NCBI GenBank assembly: GCA_030690515.1
Contig: JAUYGP010000490.1
Coordinates: 1-11,464, forward strand
Reading direction: 5' to 3'
Origin: Giesbergeria sp.
GTDB taxonomy: Bacteria > Pseudomonadota > Gammaproteobacteria > Burkholderiales > Burkholderiaceae_C
Length of the DNA stretch: 11,464 nt
Made by a program: the position numbers and the translations under genes. Below are positions 1 to 5,170 of this stretch, piece after piece (positions within the stretch are counted from its first letter, which is position 1; every line of letters begins with the position of its first letter). A model generated the notes under the pieces. That model had not been told where the DNA came from, did no database searches, and was given only the letters and a program-made list of their open reading frames with translations.

Positions 1-42
1 ATAAAAGGGTTCGATGCGGCTGGCGCGGGTGGAGATTTTCAT
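1..42 (-). CDS. Probable PLP-dependent aminotransferase, N-terminal 14 codons only
   Basis: Reading leftwards from an ATG at 42, the frame encodes MKISTRASRIEPFY and runs off the window. This resembles the conserved N-terminus of class I/II pyridoxal-phosphate aminotransferases in beta-proteobacteria, which begin with a short basic segment, then I-E-P-F, then the first helix. Its place just after nusB on the same strand fits gene orders I remember from this group. No good ribosome binding site is visible before the ATG. A terminator-like hairpin at 86-112 separates it from nusB, so it may have its own promoter. The fragment is far too short for a firm assignment; the call rests on these 14 residues and on position. 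Confidence 0.45.
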   Translation of the reverse strand, partial: MKISTRASRIEPFY

Positions 43-85
43 GGGGGAGTGCTCTGGCCCGCGGGTCGCGGGATGCGGGAAAAGG

Positions 86-112
86 ACAGTGCAGGCGGGT
101 GGCCCGCACTGT
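86..112 (-). terminator. Rho-independent-type terminator after nusB
   Basis: ACAGTGC at 86-92 pairs perfectly with GCACTGT at 106-112. On the minus strand the stem is followed by CCTTTTCCC. The 13-nt loop contains a second possible pairing (GCGGG with CCCGC). It begins 8 nt after the nusB stop codon, where the ribB-ribH-nusB transcript should end. The T tract is short, so termination may be partial. Confidence 0.55.
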
Positions 113-120
113 TCGGTGGC

Positions 121-648
121 TCAGCCGCGGGGTGTCGCGGCCTTGTCGGCGGCTACTTCGTCGGCGCGCAGCTTGGGGGCCAGGCCGCCGAGTACGCCAT
201 TGACATACTTGTGGCCGTCGGTGCCGCCAAATTCCTTGGCCAGCTCAATGCACTCATTGAGCACCACGCGCCAAGGCACGTCCAGACAGTGCTGGAACTC
301 GTACACACCCATCCACATCACGGCATGCTCGACGGGCGAGATCTCCGTCATCTTGCGGTCGAGCAGCGGGGTGATGAGCGCGTCGAGTTCGGCCGAAGTT
401 TCGATGCAGCCATGCAGGAGTGCGTCGTAATGCGCTGCATCGGCCTTGTGAAAACCGGTCAGGTCGCGCGTGAAGGCGTCAATGGCGGCGGCCTCGTTAC
501 GGCCCACCAGGTGCTGGTAGAGCGCTTGCAGCGCGAACTCGCGTGCACGGCTGCGGTTGGATTTGGCCGAGGCCTTGCGTGCGCCGGTGCTGGTCACGCC
601 GGTGCGCTTTGCGCGGGGGGCGGGCGCGTCGGGGGTGTGCTCGCTCAT
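121..648 (-). CDS. nusB: Transcription antitermination factor NusB
   Basis: 175 residues. NusB binds boxA RNA with NusE (ribosomal protein S10) in the cytoplasm and supports antitermination on rRNA operons. The N-terminal ~30 residues are a basic, disordered-looking extension rich in A, K, R, S and T. The helical NusB core follows, starting at SRAREFALQALYQHL. Later come the conserved segments LLDRKMTEISPVEHAVM and VVLNECIELAKEFGGTDGHKYVNGVL, the family signature. The ATG overlaps the ribH stop in an ATGA (648-645), pointing to translational coupling. This start is preferred because no other in-frame start explains the overlap, and 175 aa is slightly longer than usual only through the basic extension. 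It is the last gene of the riboflavin cluster, a common arrangement. Confidence 0.96.
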   Translation of the reverse strand: MSEHTPDAPAPRAKRTGVTSTGARKASAKSNRSRAREFALQALYQHLVGRNEAAAIDAFTRDLTGFHKADAAHYDALLHGCIETSAELDALITPLLDRKMTEISPVEHAVMWMGVYEFQHCLDVPWRVVLNECIELAKEFGGTDGHKYVNGVLGGLAPKLRADEVAADKAATPRG

Positions 649-1109
649 GACAGTTGGTCCAGCAGGTTGGCCATTTCCACAGCGACATAAGCAGCGTCGC
701 GGCCTTTTTCGGTCTGGCGGGCGATGGCTTGCTCCAGGTTCTCGGTGGTGAGGATGGCGTTGGCCACGGGCACCTGGTAGTCCAGCGCGACGCGCGAAAC
801 ACCCGCGCCAGACTCGTTGGCCACCAGTTCGAAGTGGTAAGTTTCGCCGCGAATGATGCAGCCCAGCGCAATCAGCGCATCGAACTCGTCTTGCTCTGCC
901 AGGGCCTGCAGCGCCATAGGCACTTCCAGTGCGCCGGGCACGATCACATGGGTGATGTGCTTTTCCTGCACGCCCAGGTCGATCAGCGCGCTGCGGCAGG
1001 CCGCAGCCAGGGCGTTGGTAATGCCTTCGTTGAAGCGGGCCTGGACGATGCCGATGTGCAGTTTCTTGCCATCGAGCTTGTCCGCTGTTCCTTTGTCTGC
1101 GCCAAACAT
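645..1109 (-). CDS. ribH: 6,7-dimethyl-8-ribityllumazine synthase (RibH)
   Basis: 154 residues, the normal length. The enzyme condenses 5-amino-6-ribitylamino-uracil with 3,4-dihydroxy-2-butanone 4-phosphate to give 6,7-dimethyl-8-ribityllumazine, the penultimate riboflavin intermediate. Visible signatures are IGIVQARFNEGITNAL near the N-terminus, VIVPGALEVPMALQAL in the middle, GCIIRGETYHFELVANESG with the catalytic-region histidine, and the C-terminal VPVANAILTTENLEQAIAR. The ATG at 1109 is preceded by AAGGA lying inside the last two codons and stop of ribB, 4 nt away. An open frame continues upstream to 1559 but only antisense to nothing useful and overlapping ribB, so it is rejected. Tight packing with ribB and nusB indicates one transcript. 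Confidence 0.97.
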   Translation of the reverse strand: MFGADKGTADKLDGKKLHIGIVQARFNEGITNALAAACRSALIDLGVQEKHITHVIVPGALEVPMALQALAEQDEFDALIALGCIIRGETYHFELVANESGAGVSRVALDYQVPVANAILTTENLEQAIARQTEKGRDAAYVAVEMANLLDQLS

Positions 1110-1113
1110 GCTG

Positions 1114-2235
1114 TTATTCCTTGGGGATGTAACCGGTGATTTCGAGTCCGTAGCCCGCCATGCTGGGCATGCGGCGGGGCTGGCCCATGAGTTGCATCTT
1201 CTGCACGCCGCATTCGCGCAGGATTTGCGCGCCCACGCCGTAGGTGCGCAGGTCCATGCGGCCGCGCTCGGGCGCCTGGGCGGCGCGGGCCGTGCCTTCA
1301 AACTGGGCCAGCAGCTGCGCCGCGCTTTCGCCGCAATTGAGCAGCACGGCAACGCCCTTGCCTTGTTGGTCGATGTACTGCAGGCTGGTGTCCAGGCCCC
1401 AGGAGTGCATGGAGCGGTTGACTTCCAGTGTGTCGAGTACCGACAGCGGCTCGTGCACGCGCACGGGCACCACGTCGTCGGCATTCCATTGGCCCTTGAC
1501 CAGCGCCAGGTGCACGGCGCCGCTGGGCTTGTCGCGGAAGGCGTGGGCGGTGAATGCACCGTAGGGGGTTTGTAGCGGGCGCTCGCCCACTTTTTCGACC
1601 AGTGACTCGGTGCGGCTGCGGTGTTCGATCAGGTCGGCAATCGTGCCGATCTTGATGCCGTGCTCGGCCGCGAACACCTGCAGGTCGGGCAGGCGCGCCA
1701 TGGTGCCGTCGTCTTTCATGATCTCGCAGATCACGGCGGCGGGGCTGCAGCCAGCCATGGCAGACAGGTCGCAACCGGCCTCGGTATGGCCTGCGCGCAT
1801 CAGCACGCCGCCGTCCACCGCCTGCAGCGGGAAGATGTGGCCCGGTTGCACGAGGTCGCTGGCCAGGCTGTCCTTGGCCACGGCGACCTGCACGGTGCGG
1901 GCGCGGTCGGCGGCCGAGATGCCGGTGGTCACGCCTTCGGCTGCCTCGATGGAGACTGTGAAGGCCGTGCTGTACACCGTGCCGTTGCGCGTGGCCATGG
2001 GCGGGAGCTTGAGGAACTCGCAACGCTCGCGGGTCAGTGTGAGGCAGATCAGGCCGCGACCAAAGCGCGCCATGAAGTTGATGGCCTCGGGCGTGACATG
2101 GTCGGCCGCCAGCACCAGGTCGCCTTCGTTCTCGCGGTCTTCCTCGTCCACGAGGATGACCATGCGCCCGGCGCGCATCTCGGCAACGATGTCCTGTACC
2201 GGTGAGATGGCGGCGGGGGGGAGGGGGGTCTTCAT
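1114..2235 (-). CDS. ribB: 3,4-dihydroxy-2-butanone 4-phosphate synthase with a degenerate GTP cyclohydrolase II-like domain (RibBA architecture, RibBX form)
   Basis: 373 residues in two domains. Residues ~10-205 are a complete DHBP synthase, which converts ribulose 5-phosphate to 3,4-dihydroxy-2-butanone 4-phosphate. It carries the acidic motif DEEDRENEGD (30-39), then TGISAADRA, then GVLMRAGHTEAGCDLSAMAG. Residues ~225-373 align with GTP cyclohydrolase II, but the three zinc cysteines of the HxxC...CxC motif are missing. The matching stretch from H261 reads HEPLSVLD, followed by NRSMHSWG (273-280). The domain is therefore probably not a working cyclohydrolase. This matches the RibBX variant known in Proteobacteria, where a separate ribA supplies that step. 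Automatic annotation may call it bifunctional RibBA. The ATG at 2235 is chosen because homology begins there, although the frame stays open to 2526. The ribosome binding site is weak (GAAGAAAG). Confidence 0.93.
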   Translation of the reverse strand: MKTPLPPAAISPVQDIVAEMRAGRMVILVDEEDRENEGDLVLAADHVTPEAINFMARFGRGLICLTLTRERCEFLKLPPMATRNGTVYSTAFTVSIEAAEGVTTGISAADRARTVQVAVAKDSLASDLVQPGHIFPLQAVDGGVLMRAGHTEAGCDLSAMAGCSPAAVICEIMKDDGTMARLPDLQVFAAEHGIKIGTIADLIEHRSRTESLVEKVGERPLQTPYGAFTAHAFRDKPSGAVHLALVKGQWNADDVVPVRVHEPLSVLDTLEVNRSMHSWGLDTSLQYIDQQGKGVAVLLNCGESAAQLLAQFEGTARAAQAPERGRMDLRTYGVGAQILRECGVQKMQLMGQPRRMPSMAGYGLEITGYIPKE

Positions 2236-2462
2236 GGGGGCTTTCTTCGATGGGCCGCAGGAGGGAGAGGTCAGCCTGCAACGCAGGTTCTCCGGTGCTG
2301 GCGCCCGGCGGGGGCAGAGCCCGCAAAGCGTCCCAAAGAACATGCGATGCGGCGCTGCCGCATGGTGGGCCGGTGTGCGCCATTGCTGCACGCCAGTCCA
2401 AAGCGCTAATTTTAGTGCAGTGCGCCCTGGCCGTGCGCGGCAAACCCGGCGCGGTGGCGGGG
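2236..2462 (-). promoter_or_regulatory. Leader and possible promoter of ribB-ribH-nusB
   Basis: This is 227 nt between the ferredoxin stop and the ribB ATG. On the minus strand a -10-like TAAAAT lies at 2414-2409, without a convincing -35 at 17 nt. Downstream are GC-rich hairpins: ATGCGGC/GCCGCAT at 2347-2363 (7 bp, 3-nt loop), a GCGGG...CCCGC pair near 2308-2324, and CCTGC/GCAGG at 2275-2287. The conserved cores of the FMN riboswitch are not present. A structured leader with its own promoter is inferred; read-through from the ferredoxin gene is also possible. Confidence 0.35.
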
Positions 2463-2756
2463 TCAGATGGACGAACCCTCCAGCACCACGTCCGATGCGG
2501 GATAGGCCACGCAAGGCAAGACGCAACCTTCGGCGATCTCCTCAGGTGTCAGGCCGGGCCAGTCGATGGCATAGCGCACCTGGCCCTGGGCCAGATGACC
2601 GATGCAGGTGCGGCAGGTGCCATTGCGACAGGAACTGGGCCAGTCAATGCCGCCTTGCTCCAGTGAGAGCAACAGGGGTTGCTCGGGCCAAGCGTCGCAT
2701 TGCTGGCCACTGGGTTCGACCGTGGCAATGAAGAAGGGAACGGTTGCAGTGCTCAT
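2463..2756 (-). CDS. Small [2Fe-2S] ferredoxin, plant/adrenodoxin-like fold
   Basis: 97 residues, one domain. The cluster ligands are visible as C43-x4-C48-x2-C51 (SCRNGTCRTC) and C82 (GCVLPCVAYP), the plant-type [2Fe-2S] pattern. It should be a soluble one-electron carrier. There is no reductase domain and no signal peptide. The second cysteine pair is followed by R-T where many relatives have G-x, a small deviation. The ATG at 2756 lies 5 nt after the DUF938 stop, so the two genes are probably co-transcribed. A longer frame begins at 2786 but lies inside the methyltransferase gene. The electron partner is unknown. A link to the downstream flavin genes is positional only. Confidence 0.88.
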   Translation of the reverse strand: MSTATVPFFIATVEPSGQQCDAWPEQPLLLSLEQGGIDWPSSCRNGTCRTCIGHLAQGQVRYAIDWPGLTPEEIAEGCVLPCVAYPASDVVLEGSSI

Positions 2757-2761
2757 GGTGA

Positions 2762-3388
2762 TCAAGGTTGGGGGGCATGCGCCCACACCAGTAGGAGGTT
2801 GTTGGCAGGCAAGGCATGGCGTGCTGCCAGGCGCAGTCCGGCCTGTGCGGCAACCTGCGCCACATCGTGCAGGTGGCGAATGCCCCAGTCCGGGTTGCGC
2901 TCGTGCAGGCTGGCATCAAAGTCCCGGTTGCCTGGCGCGGTGGGTACGTCGTTTTCCAGATAGGGCCCGTAGGTGACGAGATGGCCGCCCGGCGCCAGGT
3001 GCCGCGCTGCGCCCTGCATCAGCCCGGCGCAGCAGGCCCAGGGCGCAATGTGCAGCATGTTGGCGCAGTACACCAGGTCGAACGGCGTGGCAAACGCCGC
3101 CCCGCTGCTGGGCCATTGCGGCGCCAGCACATCCAGCAACACGGGTGGGCGCACGTTGTGCACCCCGGCATCGGCGCACCAGGCGGTGATCGAGTCCAGG
3201 TGCTCGGCTTGGGCGTCGCTGGGCTGCCAGGTCCAGCCCGGCAGGGCGGCGGCGAACCAGGCCGCATGCTGGCCGGTGCCGCTGGCCACCTCCAGCGCGC
3301 TGCCGGTGGCGGGCAGCAGGGCCTGCAGCACCTGCAGGATGGGCTGGCGATTGCGTTCGGCGGCAGGGCTGTTCAATGGTTTAGGCAT
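2762..3388 (-). CDS. DUF938 family SAM-dependent methyltransferase (METTL26-like)
   Basis: 208 residues. It is recognised from the full run of DUF938 signatures: SPAAERNRQPIL (7-18), the SAM-binding motif I as LEVASGTGQH (32-41), WQPSD, then CANMLHIAPW, LVTYGPY, NRDFDASL, WGIRHL, and the C-terminal PANNLLLVW. The family is class I methyltransferase-like, with a human homologue called METTL26; its substrate is not established. The ATG at 3388 gives the usual start, but no Shine-Dalgarno sequence precedes it. Instead the start abuts a dispersed repeat (3389-3442). Reading upstream through the repeat in frame to a TTG at 3433 only adds repeat-encoded residues, so that extension is rejected. It leads directly into the ferredoxin gene. 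Confidence 0.88.
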   Translation of the reverse strand: MPKPLNSPAAERNRQPILQVLQALLPATGSALEVASGTGQHAAWFAAALPGWTWQPSDAQAEHLDSITAWCADAGVHNVRPPVLLDVLAPQWPSSGAAFATPFDLVYCANMLHIAPWACCAGLMQGAARHLAPGGHLVTYGPYLENDVPTAPGNRDFDASLHERNPDWGIRHLHDVAQVAAQAGLRLAARHALPANNLLLVWAHAPQP

Positions 3389-3442
3389 AAAAGTGGCTTT
3401 GGCGCTTACGGAATAAGCGCTAGCAGCTATCAATTCAATAGT
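3389..3442 (-). repeat. Dispersed intergenic repeat, copy A
   Basis: On the minus strand the copy reads TTGATAGCTGCTAGCGCTT, then 19 nt, then CACTTTT. The 19-nt spacer and AGCGCTT together form a perfect 7-bp inverted repeat (GCGCTTA 3402-3408, TAAGCGC 3414-3420, 5-nt loop). The outer tail also carries CTAT/ATAG symmetry. The copy ends one base before the DUF938 start codon and replaces its normal ribosome-binding region. See copies B (4043-4113) and C (9162-9215). Confidence 0.7.
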
Positions 3443-3520
3443 GCAGTGGCAAGACTGCAGGTGCAGGAAGAGCCGGGGTGAATTTGCCTATAAAAAAGGC
3501 AGCGCAGTGAAAATCAAGGT

Positions 3521-3596
3521 AAATCAAGCACTTGGCGCGGCCATACAGCGCTTGTCCGGTTTTATCCACAGCATTGTCCAGTGGGTGCCGGGATAA
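3521..3596 (+). repeat. 76-bp direct repeat, copy 1, with DnaA-box-like words
   Basis: Aligns without gaps to 3656-3731, with 57 of 76 positions identical by hand count. It contains a perfect DnaA-box consensus TTATCCACA at 3562-3570, flanked by TTGTCC at 3552-3557 and TTGTCCA at 3574-3580. The three start 10 and 12 bp apart, about one helical turn. An inverted half-word GGATAA ends the copy (3591-3596). The conserved 5' part is AAATCAA followed by CACTTG and CCATACA. It lies in intergenic sequence between the DUF427 and DUF938 genes. Confidence 0.7.
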
Positions 3597-3655
3597 GTCG
3601 TATGCGGGCGGCCATGGCTTGCGTAAAAAAGGGGCAATCTGCTGCAAGTCTTTTT

Positions 3656-3731
3656 AAATCAAACACTTGCAAGCCCCATACAAGGCTTGTCCAGAGTTGT
3701 CCACATGATTGTCCAGTGCAGGCAGGGATAA
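3656..3731 (+). repeat. 76-bp direct repeat, copy 2, with DnaA-box-like words
   Basis: This is the second copy, offset exactly 135 bp from copy 1. TTGTCCACA at 3697-3705 is one base from the DnaA-box consensus. TTGTCCA lies at 3687-3693 and 3709-3715, in the same phase as copy 1, and GGATAA is at 3726-3731. CAAGCC (3670-3675) and GGCTTG (3684-3689) form a 6-bp inverted repeat around the conserved CCATACA. Copy 1 has a different short pairing there. The copy ends 13 bp before the DUF427 stop codon. Confidence 0.7.
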
Positions 3732-3744
3732 CCCGGCCCATCGG

Positions 3745-4026
3745 TCAGGCCATGACGGTCACGCCTTTCCAGAAGGCCACGCGGCCACGCACCATGTCGG
3801 CTTCGGGCTTGGGGTCTGCGTAGGTCCAGGCGGCTTCGGGATTCATCTCGCCATCGACCAGCAGCGAGAAATAGGTCGCCTGGCCTTTCCAGGGACACAT
3901 GGTCTTGTGGTTGCTGAAGGTGAAGAAATCGCGCTGGAGCGCGCTCTCGGGAAAGTAGTGGTTACCTTCGACCACGACGGTGTCATCGCTCTCGGCGACG
4001 ACCACGCCATTCCAGATGGCTTTCAT
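3745..4026 (-). CDS. DUF427 domain-containing protein
   Basis: 93 residues, a single DUF427 domain of normal length. The hallmarks are in order: MKAIWNGVVVAESDDTVVVE at the N-terminus, EGNHYFPESAL, then the invariant CPWKGQATY, then AAWTYADPKPEA and a final GRVAFWKGV. The fold is a small beta-rich one; no function is established for the family. There is no signal peptide or membrane segment. The ATG at 4026 is well supported by AAAGGAA at 4038-4032. It is preceded by dispersed-repeat copy B and followed by the 76-bp repeats. It shares a strand with the Nudix gene upstream, 117 bp away, so co-transcription is possible but not shown. Confidence 0.88.
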   Translation of the reverse strand: MKAIWNGVVVAESDDTVVVEGNHYFPESALQRDFFTFSNHKTMCPWKGQATYFSLLVDGEMNPEAAWTYADPKPEADMVRGRVAFWKGVTVMA

Positions 4027-4042
4027 GGGAATTCCTTTGTTG

Positions 4043-4113
4043 AAAAGTGGCTTTGAATGATATGGGGCTGTACCGCCCAAAGAAAAAGCGCTTATAGCTA
4101 CTGTAATGATAGC
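4043..4113 (-). repeat. Dispersed intergenic repeat, copy B
   Basis: On the minus strand it reads TAGCTATAAGCGCTT, then 36 nt, then CACTTTT. The spacer is 17 nt longer than in copies A and C. The extra sequence contains a GGGC/GCCC inverted pair. The tail has GCTA...TAGC symmetry (4097-4113). The CACTTTT end lies just upstream of the DUF427 ribosome binding site. Confidence 0.6.
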
Positions 4114-4143
4114 AATGTGTTGAGTGTGATGGGTGCTACCTCT

Positions 4144-5064
4144 TTAGCAGAACAGCGACTCAAATCCGTCCTCTGGCGCAAAACGCCGTGCCTGGTAGCG
4201 CAGCCGCGTGGGGCCGGGCAGGGCACGTTCGGGTACCGAGTGGAGCGGGTCGCCGGGGTAGCAAATGGTGCGCAAGCCGTCTTGTTCAAACGCCTCGGGC
4301 AGGATGGTGGGCGGGCGCTGGCTCTGTGCGGCTTGCAGCACGCTGCCTGCGCTGGCGTGGCGCGCCAGGTGGGCGAGGCTCATGATCTGGGGCGGCGCCA
4401 GGTCGATGCGGCCGTCGCGGTACTGCTCCAGCGCCGCGCGGGGTGCCACCCATACGCTCTCGGTGGTTTCCTCGTTGTCGTGCAGGGCGGTCTGGCCTGC
4501 GGGCGCGAGGGCCACGAAAAATCGCGTGTCGAAACGGCGTGAGCTCACCGTGGGCGACAAGGGGGTGATCCAGCGCGACCACGGCGCCAGCTGGCGGGTC
4601 TGCAGGCGCAGCTGCAGGGCCGTCAGCATGTCGGCAAAGGGCATGCCGTCGCGTAGCATGGCGCGGGCGCGCAGGGCATCCAGGGGGCGGTCGGCGGCGG
4701 TGGCTTCGGCCAGCAGCAGGCCGCATTCCTCCAGCGCTTCGCGCAGTGCGGCCACATGCAGGCCGGTGGCTGTCGCGGCGTCGGTGCCGGGTTCGGCCAG
4801 GCGGGTGTGCAGGGTGGCGGCGGGCTGGTCGAGCCACTCAGTAGGGCCCAGGGTGCGGTCAGCCTCGTCGAGCTTGCCGCCCGGAAACACGTAAATACCG
4901 GCCATGTTGCTGGCCTGCGCGTGGCGACGTAGCAGCAGCACCTCCATGCCCGCCGGGGCATCGCGCAGCAGCACCACGGTGGCGGAATCTCGGGGTGTTT
5001 CGGGGGCGGCGGGAAGGGCGGGCTGCATGGCGGCTTTCAGGGGAGCGTGGCGGGGATCAGTCAC
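4144..5064 (-). CDS. Nudix hydrolase, NUDT19-like (possible CoA/acyl-CoA diphosphatase)
   Basis: 306 residues. The Nudix fold begins with SATVVLLRD and VLLLRRH. The Nudix box is split: FPGGKLDEAD (60-69) is separated from REALEECGLLL (108-118) by about 38 residues, where a classical box has 7-8. This interrupted box is typical of the NUDT19 group, whose animal members cleave CoA and acyl-CoA. The catalytic E112-E113 are present. Later segments WITPLSPTVSSRRFDTRFF and EETTESVWVAPRAAL fit the same group. The substrate here is inferred. The start is GTG at 5064, bounded by an in-frame stop five codons upstream, with no Shine-Dalgarno; an ATG at 5028 would give 294 residues. It is divergent from the SDR gene, which also suggests acyl-CoA metabolism. 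Confidence 0.85.
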   Translation of the reverse strand: MTDPRHAPLKAAMQPALPAAPETPRDSATVVLLRDAPAGMEVLLLRRHAQASNMAGIYVFPGGKLDEADRTLGPTEWLDQPAATLHTRLAEPGTDAATATGLHVAALREALEECGLLLAEATAADRPLDALRARAMLRDGMPFADMLTALQLRLQTRQLAPWSRWITPLSPTVSSRRFDTRFFVALAPAGQTALHDNEETTESVWVAPRAALEQYRDGRIDLAPPQIMSLAHLARHASAGSVLQAAQSQRPPTILPEAFEQDGLRTICYPGDPLHSVPERALPGPTRLRYQARRFAPEDGFESLFC

Positions 5065-5068
5065 GAAA

Positions 5069-5085
5069 GATACTCATACGTATCA
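5069..5085. promoter_or_regulatory. Palindromic candidate operator between the Nudix and SDR genes
   Basis: GATAC (5069-5073) and GTATC (5080-5084) are inverted around 6 nt. Overlapping them is ATACGTAT (5076-5083), a perfect 8-bp palindrome inside a near-palindrome TCATACGTATCA (5074-5085). It sits 5 bp from the Nudix GTG and 86 bp from the SDR ATG, a position suited to a dimeric repressor. The regulator is unknown. Confidence 0.4.
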
Positions 5086-5170
5086 TTCTGTCGCGTAAAG
5101 TGTGGCGTGCGGTGGCTTTCCCTGTCGGGTAGGCGACTGGATTTTCACGACAACAAGGTGGGTGCATTCC

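Noticed and set aside
645..1559. 304-residue form of RibH
   Set aside because: The added N-terminal half is the ribB gene read in another frame; the RibH fold begins at 1109 with a ribosome binding site.
853..1575. Plus-strand open frame of 240 codons opposite ribB/ribH
   Set aside because: Shadow frame in GC-rich DNA; the opposite strand encodes clearly conserved enzymes.
2236..2462. FMN riboswitch before ribB
   Set aside because: Expected by position, but the conserved aptamer segments are not visible on the minus strand; only generic GC-rich hairpins are.
1114..2526. 470-residue form of RibB
   Set aside because: The first 97 residues are Arg/Pro/Ala-rich leader translation with no family similarity; DHBP synthase begins after the ATG at 2235.
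3435..3647. Minus-strand 70-codon frame in the intergenic region
   Set aside because: It runs through the 76-bp repeat and has no ribosome binding site or family; best explained as repeat DNA.
3521..3731. Chromosomal or plasmid replication origin
   Set aside because: There are DnaA-box-like words, but no dnaA, rpmH, dnaN, parAB or rep gene nearby and no clear AT-rich unwinding region; only two units are present.
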